A stretch of DNA of 64,000 bases from Plasmodium malariae (Eukaryota; Apicomplexa; Aconoidasida; Haemosporida; Plasmodiidae), in contig NC_041788.1 of assembly GCF_900090045.1 (NCBI RefSeq), positions 1,426,001-1,490,000 on the forward strand, given 5' to 3'. A model generated the notes under the pieces. That model saw nothing but the letters and a program-made list of their open reading frames with translations. It had not been told where the DNA came from and did no database searches. This document shows positions 9,556 through 21,440 of the stretch, piece by piece. The translations under genes and the position numbers were made by a program. The first letter of the stretch is position 1, and every line of letters starts with the position of its first letter.

Positions 9556-12059
9556 TATTTAATATATATATATATTAGACATAATATAATAACATCTAAA
9601 AGTAGAGTACAATGGTACCTCAAAAATTGAGATTTTCCAACTTTCTCAAAAGTGTAAAGCGGTTGTTTATGTATATCGAGAATATATATATATACATATA
9701 TATATACACATATACGCATAATACATGCATACTTATACAAATTTATATATATAATACCTACTACAATTCGTAAAAAAATAAACCTCCTTTATTTCTACCT
9801 AGAAATAAGAGCTCTCTGTATTGTGCATCCCTTAATTTTAAAAAATTGCGAAAATAAAAAACAATATTTCGTTGCAAGTCTACACAGTAAAATGCAAACG
9901 AAAATTTAAAAGATCATATAAGGTTTTAATAATAAAAAAATTGAAAATTAGCAATATCCTTACAAAAAAAAAATATATATATATATATATATTACATGTA
10001 CATATGTGTGTACAAACGATTCATGTGTACATTACTTAATTTTTCTTATATATAAACGATGTTCAGTTCACTAAACAAAATTCAAAAAAGATAAAATATC
10101 AAGAATAAATTATAAATGTTAAAAAAATAAGAAAAAAAAAAAAAAAAAAAGAGCCACAAGAAATAAATTCTTTTTTTCTTTTTTCTGTTTTATTATATTC
10201 AAACATATAAATTTTTTATGTCATTTTATTTTATTTTTTCTTCTTTCTAAAATGATACTTGTGTAATAGAAGAGCCTCTACTGAGCTCCTTAAAATTCTT
10301 TAATACACTAATAGGGAAGAAGTTAATGTACGATTTTAATGATCATGTTTTTATTTCATATTACTGTAGTTTATTTTGTTTTATTTTGTTTTATTTTGCT
10401 TTATTTTGTTTTATATTGCTTTATTTTGTTTTATTTCTTTTTTATATTTTTCATTTTATTTCAATTAATTTCATTTTTTCTCCTTTTACTTGTTAAACAT
10501 GGATAATGTTTATTACTTTAAAATTATAGCGAACGCTAAGTTTTATTTTAAGGATAATATTAACTAGATAGTGGAAAAATTAAGGTTAAGCCCAAGTGTG
10601 CTTCTTCCAATATATTGTTTTTAATCTAGCTATTTTTTTTTTTTTTTTTTTTTAGCTACCTTTCATTTGCATTTTTAAAATGTGTTAAAATATGTTCTTT
10701 CAATATATTGTCCAAAAAATGTGTTATGAGTTACACATATATATATGTGTACGTATTTATGTACGTATATATTTGCACATGTACTTACATATTCTTGCAT
10801 ATATACAAGCGATGTTCAACAATTTACACTCCGATCTCTAGTAAGTTAAAATGTAAATCTATAAAAAAAATAAAAAATACACAGGCTATTGTTTGTTTAA
10901 ATTAAAGTATTTAAATATTTCTGTTTGACGTGGGATTCTTCGTATTTTCTTGTAGTCATTAGATACTCCTTTGTCCGTTTAATGGATTGTGTAAACACAT
11001 ATACATATTGCATATTTTTTGAATTGATATTTTGAGTCTTAAGGGTACATATACTCTTTATATATGCTATCCATTAGCTTTTTCTTCTAAGTGATTATTT
11101 CAACAAAATCGTTTTCATTTAGCGTTTCGAGATTGTATTCTTCGTATGTGTTGAACCGAAATAAGCAAAAAAAAAAAAAAATAATAATAATAAAATATTG
11201 AGAAATATTAGGAAAAAAATAATGAGAAATATTAGGAAAAAAATAATGAGAAATATTAGGAAAAAAATAATGAGAAAGATTAGAAAAAAATATTGAGAAA
11301 AAAAAAAAAAAAAGAGAGAAGAGTTGGGCTATCTTAATCATCCCTTTTCCTGATAAAATATTATAATTTCTGATATATTTTTTTTTTTTTTTGTTTTTTT
11401 AGTTATAGTATAAAAATGCAGTTTTTCGTTTTTAAAAGAATAAATATGTTTTTATTTTAAATTATTTAAAAGATATATTTTTTTAGTATTTATTATTTCT
11501 TTTGTTAAGTATATGTCAATGTGCATACGTGCAAACATCCATACATGTATCCTACCAAATGTGTACAATTATAAAACAGTAGAGCAAAAATATGACACAC
11601 TAAAATTTCAAAGCTCGATCTGTTTTGAAAGCTCTGCTATTTTTTGGAAGAACGAATATACATGTGTATATATATGAGTACAAACATATGTACATACATA
11701 CTTATACGCATACATATATAGATACATACGCATATACAAATATATAAACTTACGTGTGCGTATATATACGAATACGTATGTATTTAAAAAATATATAATG
11801 CGAACAAAATAGTATGTAGCATTTAAGGAAACAGCTATAAAGTATACCCTCCTTTGAAAGATCTCATTTTATAAGAATTTTTTTTTTTTTTTTTATACAC
11901 ACATTTAAATAAATAATTTCTTACATTATGTACAGATATATGTACAAATGTGCTCGAATATATATGTATATACACATATATACATATATATATGTACATT
12001 TATACATACATCTATACATACGCCCATCGATACATACCTTTATGTGAGATTAGCGCGAA
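9556..12059. other. Divergent intergenic region with unexplained complex islands
   Basis: This 2.5 kb gap separates DMT1 (-) and CDF (+). Most of it is TA/GTAT microsatellite and poly(A/T). Three stretches look less repetitive than ordinary spacer: 10,247-10,345, 10,495-10,620 and 10,920-11,165. They carry short open frames and splice-like sites on both strands. A 24-bp repeat (AAATATTAGGAAAAAAATAA core) occupies 11,200-11,310, and a 10-bp TTTTGTTTTA repeat occupies 10,370-10,435. One candidate microgene is listed separately. Confidence 0.5.
10247..10499 (-). CDS. Candidate two-exon micro-ORF (23 residues)
   Basis: Exon 1 (10490-10500) encodes MFN plus two bases and ends at a GTAAAA donor. 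Exon 2 (10247-10307) follows a strong acceptor (CTTCTTCCCTATTAG), keeps frame, and encodes VLKNFKELSRGSSITQVSF and a stop. The second exon has balanced composition unlike the surrounding T-rich repeats. At 23 residues chance is a serious alternative, and it may instead be the last exon of a longer gene or part of a non-coding RNA. No function can be suggested. Confidence 0.2.
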
Positions 12060-13787
12060 ATGAGCAAAATGGATCGATCACTGTTAGGTATGGATGACAA
12101 TATGAACTTTATGGATAGAATGTCTCATTTATATGACAGCTCACAAAAAAAGGCAACGAAGAAATTAATTTTTGCAAGTGTTATATGTATAATATTTATG
12201 ATAATTGAAATTATTGCTGCTATAATATCTAATTCTTTATCCTTAATGACTGATGCATCTCATTTGTTTTGTGACTTGTTATCATTTGCATTAAATCTTT
12301 TTTCAATTTATGTTTCAACTTTTGAGGGGAATGTTGATATGTCTTTTGGATATCATCGAGCCGAAATAATAGGGGCATTATTTTCCATTTTTTTTATATG
12401 GGCATTATCTGCGTATATCTTGTATAGTGCCGTTTTTAGATTATTTGAAGTAGAAATTGTAGATGGGTATATAATGTTTGTTACTGCTTTTGTAAGTACG
12501 TTAGCAAACATATTTATAGCATTTGTTTTAAAAGTTCATTCACATGGATTTGAATTTATTGGCAATAGAAGATGTAGTCACAGTGATGGATCTCATGATC
12601 ACACACTTGTTAATACGTTGGGCAGTATAAGAACGATGTCAAAAAATAGTAAATATAAAAATATAAATAGTGATATTATTTTAGGGGATGAGGATGCTTC
12701 ATTTAACAACAACATTTCAATCGGTAAAATCAATACAAGCTCTTGTAGTTACGTTGCTTTTGATTATTACGAAAATGTAAATAAATTTAGTAACGACAAT
12801 TCACTTGATGAGAAAGTAGCAGCAGAGGGAAGAGAAGTAGAAGGAGGAGGTGAAGAAAGAGGAGGGGAGGAAGAAGATGAAGATGGACAGGTAGAAAAAA
12901 AAATGGACAATTCGTTAAATTCATCAAAGCATACATTTCATAATAGTAGTAATAATGGGAATGATGAAGACCATCAAGGGGATGGTAACTTTAAAGTAGG
13001 AATTGTTGATTATATAAATAAAAGTAATAACTTAAATGATATAAATAATAAAAAAAAAAAGAAAAAAAAAAAGCATTCTTATAATAATTTACACCAAGAT
13101 AATATTGGAAGTAGTGATAATTCATTCATGTTATCAAATGGAAACGATGAAGAGAATGTAGTTCATGATTCACATGATAATCATTTTATTGAAGGAGATT
13201 CTTTTGATAGTCACAAGCACGATCATAAGCATCATTATGGACATACACATGGGCATGCACATGCTCATGCACATAATGAAATGAATAGCATAAGTTTAAA
13301 AACAGCATATCTTCATGCTCTTAGTGATTTACTTCAAAATATTGGTGTTATGATTGCATCGTTAATTATTTGGTACAATCCTAAATACTCAATTACAGAT
13401 CCAATTTGCTCCATCATTTTTTGTTTTATTGTTTTCTCAACAACTATATCAGTAATAAAAGAAATTCTAAATGTTTTAATGGAAGGAACACCAGTAAGTA
13501 TTAATTTAATTGATATTAAAAATGATTTACTAAAAATACCAGGTGTTATAGACGTTCATGATTTACACGTATGGTCCTTATCCATTGGAAAACCAGCCTT
13601 AGCTTGTCACATAGTTGCACACAAAAATTTTGCACATACTGTTTTAAATAATGCTACCATTCTATGTCAAAACAAATACAAAATTTTACACACGACTGTA
13701 CAAACAGATTATCCATCAAACATTTCAAATTGCGAAACGTATGCTCACCTTAAGTGTTCAAATTTAAAAACGGAAATACAGAAGTGA
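12060..13787 (+). CDS. CDF: Cation diffusion facilitator (ZnT-type zinc transporter)
   Basis: This 575-residue CDF/SLC30 transporter has six predicted membrane helices. The first four lie at about residues 35-160 and the last two at about 418-475. The two intramembrane zinc-site motifs are present: HLFCD (68-72) in helix II and HALSD (419-423) in helix V. A very long cytosolic loop of about 250 residues separates helices IV and V. It is acidic and Asn/Lys-rich and ends in a His-rich zinc-binding stretch (HKHDHKHHYGHTHGHAHAHA, about 387-406). The C-terminal domain shows the CDF cytoplasmic signature (IPGVIDVHDLHVWSLSIGKP). It would export Zn2+ from the cytosol to an organelle or outside. It is a single exon with a clear ATG after an in-frame stop region. 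Confidence 0.92.
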   Translation: MSKMDRSLLGMDDNMNFMDRMSHLYDSSQKKATKKLIFASVICIIFMIIEIIAAIISNSLSLMTDASHLFCDLLSFALNLFSIYVSTFEGNVDMSFGYHRAEIIGALFSIFFIWALSAYILYSAVFRLFEVEIVDGYIMFVTAFVSTLANIFIAFVLKVHSHGFEFIGNRRCSHSDGSHDHTLVNTLGSIRTMSKNSKYKNINSDIILGDEDASFNNNISIGKINTSSCSYVAFDYYENVNKFSNDNSLDEKVAAEGREVEGGGEERGGEEEDEDGQVEKKMDNSLNSSKHTFHNSSNNGNDEDHQGDGNFKVGIVDYINKSNNLNDINNKKKKKKKKHSYNNLHQDNIGSSDNSFMLSNGNDEENVVHDSHDNHFIEGDSFDSHKHDHKHHYGHTHGHAHAHAHNEMNSISLKTAYLHALSDLLQNIGVMIASLIIWYNPKYSITDPICSIIFCFIVFSTTISVIKEILNVLMEGTPVSINLIDIKNDLLKIPGVIDVHDLHVWSLSIGKPALACHIVAHKNFAHTVLNNATILCQNKYKILHTTVQTDYPSNISNCETYAHLKCSNLKTEIQK

Positions 13788-15712
13788 AATTCGGACTCGT
13801 CTCGTTACGTGCATATACATGTATATGTATGTACATGTATGTGTATGTATGTATAAGTATGTATATGTATGTATAAGTATTTATATGTACGCATTAGTAT
13901 GTATATGTACGTATAAGTATGTATATGTACGTATAAGTATGTATATGTACGTATAAGTATGTATATGCGTGCGCGTTCATATATGTACGGGTGCGAATAT
14001 ATATATGAAGCATATTTTAAAAAAAAAATTTGTAAAAATCTTTTGAACTTGTGATGTCAACACTTTACGTATCACACTAAGCACACTCCGGTAGTATGTT
14101 TACACAACACTGGGTATAGTGTATATGCTTGTGTATTTATAAATAAGTATACTTTGAAATTTCCATATAAAAAATGTTTTTTTATATTTTCAAGTGTATA
14201 TATATATATATATATATCACTATACGATAGGAAAAAGTATTTAAAATTTGCCAAACGTGGCTAACTGATATATATATGAAATAAATCTCATATCGTTATA
14301 TTTTAATATACTTGAGAGATTTGCACATGAAACCATTTTGTATGTATAAATAAATATATGTGCATATATATATATATATATATATGTATGAAACAAAAAA
14401 GTTCAACTGTTGTATTTATTTCACTTTGAGGCATATTACACTATTTGCAGTACTCATTTATATTTAATTGGATATTATTACTCTTTTATTTTATTATCTT
14501 CATTTTATCACATATAATTTATCAATTTCCTTTTTCGCGCCCTTTGTCTCATTTTTAGTTGAACTTCAATGTACAAATTTACACCTTCGTTTCAACACTT
14601 TTTATTTTATTTTTTATTATTTCATGAAAGCAAATGTCTTTTTCCATATATTTTCAAAGCTATCTTTTTCACGAAAAATAATTTACGAGCTTAAGTGCTT
14701 CGTGTGCACAAATGTATGGAATGAAACAAAAATCTTGTGCCATAAATGGTTTGTTCTATTTTTTGTACCTGCTTTTTTTGGACAGTGTAAAGTAGGTTAA
14801 TTTGTGTGCACAAAATAATGAAATATAAGGCTCATGAATAGATATGTACTTATATATATATGTATTAGATATTTATGTACGTGTACGTACCTATGCCTAT
14901 CTAGGGATCACACACAATTATACAAAACGCCTTATACCGTTAAAATCTTTGAATGATAAAAAAGGTGTGCAATAAACTTGTTTATAGTTTTCATTTATAT
15001 AAAAATAAGGTATAAATATTATAATTTATTTCGACTTATTCTAATTTTAAACCATGTATTTAAATATAATAAAAAAATTTTGCTTTTAATATTGCAAGAA
15101 AAAAGAAGAAAAAAAAAAAAAAAACTTACAATTATGTGCTATAACATGGGTACTAAATTACATCATTAATTTAAATCCTATATTTTTTTTTTTTTTTTTT
15201 AGTATATGTTTAAAATTTAATTTTTTATTATTCATTCAGAATAATTCTTGTATCCCCAAGGAAAACAAAGAGAAATAAGAATAAAAAATGAATAAAAAAA
15301 ACGAATAACACATATCAAATGATCTACCACGAAGTGTTTAGATATCAAATAAAACAGACTAACATAATTTCCCAAAATAGGTGCATTTGTGTGAAAAGCT
15401 TAAAAAAGAATGAACAACAAATGATTAGGTAAACACGCATATGCAACTACATATGCACATATATATATATATATGCCTACCCGCGTAGACATGTATTTAC
15501 GCAGGTATGTACATCTATGCATTTATTTATAACTCTGCACAATCGATGCCTAACAAAAAAGAGAATTTGCATTAATTCCAAAACAGCTAACTATTGTAAA
15601 AAAGGTCAAATGAAAAAAAAAAAAAAAAAAAAAAAAAGGATAGCAAAAATAAATACGTGTTCATAATAGTGTGAGAGCGCTTTATTACAGTGCTTTTCTT
15701 TGCTACTATGGA
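13788..15712. other. Intergenic with 20-bp minisatellite; possible synteny junction
   Basis: This lies between CDF (+) and the FAD monooxygenase (-), so both 3' ends face it. A 20-bp unit (GTATATGTACGTATAAGTAT) is repeated at 13,840-13,970. An open frame at 14,468-14,800 begins at TTG and is Phe/Leu/Tyr-rich, so I do not call it. Poly(A) runs of about 16-24 bases occur near 15,108 and 15,614. If the chromosome memory given in the findings is right, a rearrangement breakpoint falls here. Confidence 0.5.
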
Positions 15713-18170
15713 TTAAATATATATTTTATTTATTTTCTTAATATGATCATATAAATTATCATCACAAGCTGATATAATGTGTCTATCGGGCCTTAAAAAT
15801 ACAAATGATTTATATGACTTTAGATTTAGAGTGTTTAAAAACATGTTCTTAATTAGTTTTGATGTAAATACATAATTGACGTTATAACTTTTTGCATTTA
15901 TTTGAATATGTTCTATATTTGTTGTTTGTCCTTTAAGATCGTTTTGTTCATTTTCTAATAAAACATAATCATTTAAAAATATTATATCATTACATGTGTT
16001 TTCCTCCTTTAAGCTTTTACCATCTTCTTGTGTTAAAATACCAATAGATTGATTTTTCGGATTCTTATATATTAAAATATCGGAATCCCAAAAACAAATA
16101 GAGAATTTCTCTTTTGATATATTATGTATAGACAAAAAGTCAATCAATCCGTTTAATGTTGTATTGTCAAATAAAATAATTAATATGGATAAATGAGGAT
16201 TATTAAATATAGGTAGGTCAACAGTAGATAATTTATAAATATAATTTTTGTCCATTGTATAAAGATTAAAATGAGGTATTTTGGCTCCATTTATATTCGT
16301 AATTTCGTACTCATATATGTTTTTGCACACTTTTAACTTAGGTATATTTTCATTTTTTTCTACAAAGATATTCCTCTTTAGAGGTGACTCCTCATTATTA
16401 ATACTTTTATTATTATTTTTATTATTATTATTATTATTACATATAACATTATTTTTATTATTATTACATATAACATTATTTTTATTATTATTACATATAA
16501 CATTATTATTATTATTATTACATATAACATTATTATTATTATTATTACATATAACATTATTATTATTATTTTTATTATTATTGTTGTTGTTGTTATAATT
16601 GTAAATATTACTCTCTGTTATGTATTTTTCACCTCTACTGAACTTTAAACCCTCATCACTGTAGCTACGGTTATAATTACTGCCTATCTTGCGCTTATAT
16701 CGCGCAATTTGCGCAGTTTCACTCGTCGAAATTTCAGTGCTGAGAGTATCCTCCCCCCCTATCATTTGTGTATCTTCCGAGCAATTTGTAATTTTATCAC
16801 ATGGGGATATATTTTTTTTATTGCTATTCTTACCATCATTTTCCGTACCATTCATCACACCAGTTTTGTACTTCTCGTTATAGGGGGAGAAATCCCCCCC
16901 TAATTTTTCTTCTTCCTCACTTATTTCAGAAATTGTGTTTATATATGAGTAGCAGGAATCCACTCCAGGATATAATAGTGTCAGTATGTTCCCTTTATTT
17001 CCAATCAGTTTTTGTGCTCTCCTTTGATTCCATTCAAATATATAAGGAAGGTTATTAAAAAATTTAAGAACCGTTCTAGCGTTAGTAAATAGATGGTGAA
17101 AGAAACCGAATTTCTGGACAATATGGATTGCATATGTAGTTAAAAAATTTACCAGCATGGTATGATTGTATCCTAAAATATTCGGTATGTTGTTCCCTTT
17201 TTCATAATTTTTCACAGCATGGTAAATTGTAAAATTAGCTACCAACTTCCTTTCAATATTGTATGATTCTATATAGTTATCAATTTTTTTTTTTACTTTT
17301 TTATCCCCAATATTTAGCATATCAAAATAATGGCAAAAATTTTTTATTTCATTGTGCATGTAAGATTCATAACCAGTTCGTTTAATATTATCAGAGGTAT
17401 TACATCTGTTCTTTATATTTTGTTTATTATCTAAAAAAAAATTTTTTTTTAAAATATAAATTCTAATAATTTTCCAGATTATATTTAAGACATCCCCAAT
17501 TCCTAAGTTTAACCCAAAACCCCCGGAGGGGGGTAATTTATGTGCTGCATCTCCTAAAAGAATAATTCTTTTCGTTTTTTTATCAATAAATGTTGAAGCA
17601 ATTGAACTATGCATTGTCCATCTATATATATTGTGTATATTAATATCATGTAAAGGAAACTCAATTAATTTATTTATTATTTCAAGGCATTTACTTTTGT
17701 TACTATAAATTTCTGCTTCTTTTATATTTATATATGGCATATGCAAAATAAAATCTCCATCTCTGTAATTATGGCAAACTAAAATACCTATGTATTTATT
17801 AAATAAAAAATATAACATAGAAGGATTATATCTTACTAATTTTACTAAAATGGTTGAACTGAAATGTATATTTATAAACTTCATGTAATCTTTCTTATTC
17901 TCATCGTTAATATTCAATTCCTCCTTTATGCTACTTTTTCCTCCTTCGCAAACAAAAACGTAATTACTTAAAATTACTTCCTCTTCATGGTTATATAAGT
18001 TTTTAACCCTTGTTATTACTATACCGTTTGAACAACTTTCCCTCTCCTCTAAGAAATACACATTATTATTTTTGCCTCCACCCACGCAACCGCTACTTCC
18101 AGCGCTACCATCACTACTACCACTACTACCACTACTACCACTACTACCACTACTACCACTACTACCACTA

Positions 18171-18201
<31 letters not shown>

Positions 18202-18973
18202 CACTACTTCTAATGCTTCCAATATCACCCTTATCGGCAGACTGGTACTTGTTGCCTTTTTCTTCCTTGTTATTTCTAGCGCTCTCAAAATGAAGTCCAT
18301 TTTTCAGTTCATTCATGTTCCAAAAGTTTACGTATTCGTATCCCATTAAGAATTCGGATGGATCATATGTAAAAAAATTATCATATAATAATTCTCCTCC
18401 CTCATTTTCCCGATCCCTGTAAGATAAATTATTAGGGTTACCCGATTTATCCTTTAAGCTGGATTTATTATATATACTTTTTAAAATTTTATGGGTCGAT
18501 AACTTCAACCGCATATTTTTTAAAAATTCCCTTTTTTGGATACTATTACATTTTACTTTATTTAGATAATAGTTATACAGGATTCCTAATAATTTATATT
18601 GAGATAAATGAGTTACTTTCGATGGACTTATATCTTCATAATACGTGTCTTTATAAGTGTATTTGTTATAAAAATTATTATAAGATATTATAGTTTTATC
18701 TTTTTTAATACTTAAGCCATATTGAAAAGTCTTCCATAAATTTAAATCCTCTGTTTCGTTCAGGAAACATTTATCTAAGTGGAAAATGCTTCTCCATGCC
18801 TCCATAGTTTGATTATTATAATAATGTGCTTTGGGTGTCTTTCCTATGCATTTATCTTTTTCAATTAATATGTGAGGTATCTTATGCTTCTGTAAATACA
18901 TGCCTGTTGTTATTCCAGTGGGTCCACCCCCAATAATTAGAACGAACGTTTTTCTGACTTTCATTTTGTTCAT
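15713..18973 (-). CDS. FAD-dependent monooxygenase (PheA/TfdB/UbiH-type)
   Basis: This single-exon protein of 1086 residues has an N-terminal Rossmann dinucleotide fold VLIIGGGPTGITTGMYLQ (GGGPTG at 15-20) and the second FAD motif LLGDAAHKLPPSGGFGLNLG (G474-D475). Together these define the aromatic-ring hydroxylase family. Near the C-terminus a thioredoxin-like domain ends FVFLRPDRHIISACDD, like the dimerisation domain of phenol hydroxylases. The core is expanded by inserts: a Ser/Gly run near residues 255-300 and an Asn-rich region near 790-855, where blocks of Asn alternate with VIC. Relatives hydroxylate aromatic or quinone substrates using NAD(P)H; the substrate here is unknown. The ATG at 18973 is used because the Rossmann strand starts within ten residues; MKVR at residue 4 is an alternative start. 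Confidence 0.85.
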
Positions 18974-20264
18974 TTTTCACATTATTTTGCATTATTTTAT
19001 TTTTTCCCCGATTAGTTCCCAATTTTTTCCTATTTTCCCCCCTTCTTTTTCCTCTGTTTTTTTTCCTAAATTTTTTATATTTGTTTCTATATATTTTTCC
19101 TATTTTTTTCTATATATTTTTCCTATTTTTTTCTATATATTTTCCCTATTTTTTTCTATATATTTTCCCTATTTTTCTCCCTTTTTTAAGCTATTCTTAA
19201 CTAGTCTTTATAATGTTTTATCCAGGCTTTTGCTTTTAACTGGCTTAAAGGAGCGTAGTTATTTTTGTTTCTTCTCCTCCCTGTTATGTTTTATCTCAAT
19301 TTTTTTTTTTTTTTTTTTTTTTTTATCGTATAATTTTTCTCTCCCATGGTCATGCTCTTCTTTTCCTGACCACTTGACCATTTCCATTTCTTTATCCTTC
19401 ACTTTTCTCTATTCTTCTGCTTAGCATTTTAATTACTCATATATAATACTTTACATCAAATTTATTCCTTCATTTGCTATTTAAAAAAGAACAATTTTTA
19501 TATTTCACAAGAATTTTATACTATCTCTGGATTATGTATGATTTCATATTATTCCAACAGTGAATTTAAAAAAAAAAAAATTTTTTGTATTTTTTTTTTA
19601 TTTTTAAAGTTTGCTCTTCTACGTATGTTCTTTTTTAACTGCTCATAATATTTTTCTTGTATTGTAAAATACTTGTAGAAAAAAAAAATAAAAATAAAAA
19701 AAATAAAAAAAATAAAAAAAACAAACAAAACCAGCAGAACAATTTACTGCAAAATGAAAATAGAAAAATGGACTTTTTTCCAATTTTTGAGCTTTTAGCA
19801 CACTCCAGTGTAGTCTGTTTCATTCCCAACTGATAAATGATCAAATAGTACAATTCTATTAAGTTAAAATATACTGATGACGTAGTAGAGCGTCATTTTC
19901 GTTAGTGTGTAGGCATATATAATGCGTGCACACTACTTACATGAAAACTACGTACGACTTACATTCACACATATATAAAATATACATTCGTACACACATG
20001 TAATTGTTCAGAAACAGAACCCCCACTATTTAACTAGCTCAGTAGTTTCATATATAAACCAAAAAACTTAATGCACATATTTCAGTGAAGTTTATTTTTA
20101 AATAATGTCACCCTGTATACATTTTACAAAATTTTGAAAAATAATATTTTAAAAATAAGGTGTAATATTGGTACTAAAGTTTGTTTATTACTTAATTGAA
20201 AATATTCGGAGTTAAATAGATTTGGAAAAAAAAAAAAGACAAAGAAACAAACATACAAGTTAAG

Positions 20265-20530
20265 CAGTAAATGAAGGCAAGAAGTGCACAAGTGTAGAAG
20301 TAAAAAAGGCAAGAAGTGCACAAGTGTAGAAGTAAAAAAGGCAAGAAGAGAACAAGAATAGAAGTAAAAAAGGCAAGAAGAGAACAAGTGTAGAAGTAAA
20401 AAAGGCAAGAAGAGAACAAGTGTAGAAGTAAAAAAGGCAAGAAGTGAACAAGAATAGAAGTAAAAAAGGCAAGAAGAGAACAAGTGTAGAAGTAAAAAAG
20501 GCAAGAAGTGAACAAGAATAGAAGAAAAGA
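20265..20530. repeat. ~31-bp purine-rich tandem repeat, about 8 copies
   Basis: The unit reads AGAAGTAAAAAAGGCAAGAA followed by a variable GTGCACAAGTGT, GAGAACAAGTGT or GTGAACAAGAAT segment. Variants are interleaved, which suggests repeated unequal exchange. Open frames crossing it on the minus strand arise only because the unit lacks stops. Confidence 0.9.
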
Positions 20531-21314
20531 AGTATAGAAGGAAGAAAGCCACAAAAGACTATAGGGAGGAAATTTAATTAGTGCAATGAGATGGGATTTA
20601 CTTAATGCACGAAGATAAAATCGGATTAAAGTATGAAAAAAAAAAAAAATATAGTATAATAATATTAAGCACAAATAAGTGTAATGTTTATACAGATTAT
20701 GTCTTATTAATTAGCTTAGGGCTTTTAAAATTTTAAGAAAAATATATAAAAGATACAATAGTGCGAAAACTGAAAAAACAACTAATGGAAAAAACATATA
20801 CAAAAGTAAATGTGTATATGTATGGATATAAATGATTATAATTCAAAAGATAGAGTTAAAACAGTTTAATGAGGTATTTTCTTCATTTTTAGATTAGAAA
20901 CAGTAAAAGAAAAAGTTTAATTAGAAAAAAAAAAAAAAATAAAGTTGAAGGCATGTATGTATGTACACACATGCAGATAATATGAAAATTTTCGCTTTAA
21001 AAATATGAAAGTGAAAAATTCGAAAAATATTACTATATTTTAATTATAGAAATAAAACTAAAATAAATAGTATAATGCAGTTATTAATTTTAAATGAAAT
21101 GTACTATGTATAAAAAAAAAAAAAAAAAAAGAATTATTATAGAAAGAAGCGTGTTGTGGAGCTGGCATATAAACACGATGTTTATATGAGTAAGGAAAAT
21201 AATAAATTAAATGGAAGTAAGATAAGAAGAAAAGCCAGTGGAGGCAATAAGAATAGAGAGGAAGGAATAAACGAAGGATCATTTGGAAATATGACAACAG
21301 GGATAAAGAAATTA

Positions 21315-21440
21315 AGAAGTAAATAAATTGAGAAGTAAATAAACTGAGAAGTAAATAAATTGAGAAGTAAATAAATTGAGAAGTAAATAAATTGAGAAGT
21401 AAATAAATTGAGAAGTAAATAAATTGAGAAGTAAATAAAA
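21315..21440. repeat. 16-bp tandem repeat (AAATTGAGAAGTAAAT)
   Basis: About eight copies of a 16-bp purine-rich unit occur, nearly identical in the middle and drifting at the right end (AAATGAGAAATAAATA). A looser ~33-bp repeat with ATGAGGCTAAGAAATATAGT follows at 21,510-21,660. Confidence 0.9.

Noticed and set aside
16281..18300. Several plus- and minus-frame ORFs of 64-105 codons inside the FAD monooxygenase
   Set aside because: They are shadows of the Asn- and Ser/Gly-coding repeats in alternate frames (poly-Leu, poly-Val, HYY strings).
20265..20530. Regularly spaced repeats resembling a CRISPR array
   Set aside because: The 'spacers' are near-copies of one another, no cas genes are present and the genome is eukaryotic. 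It is an ordinary minisatellite.
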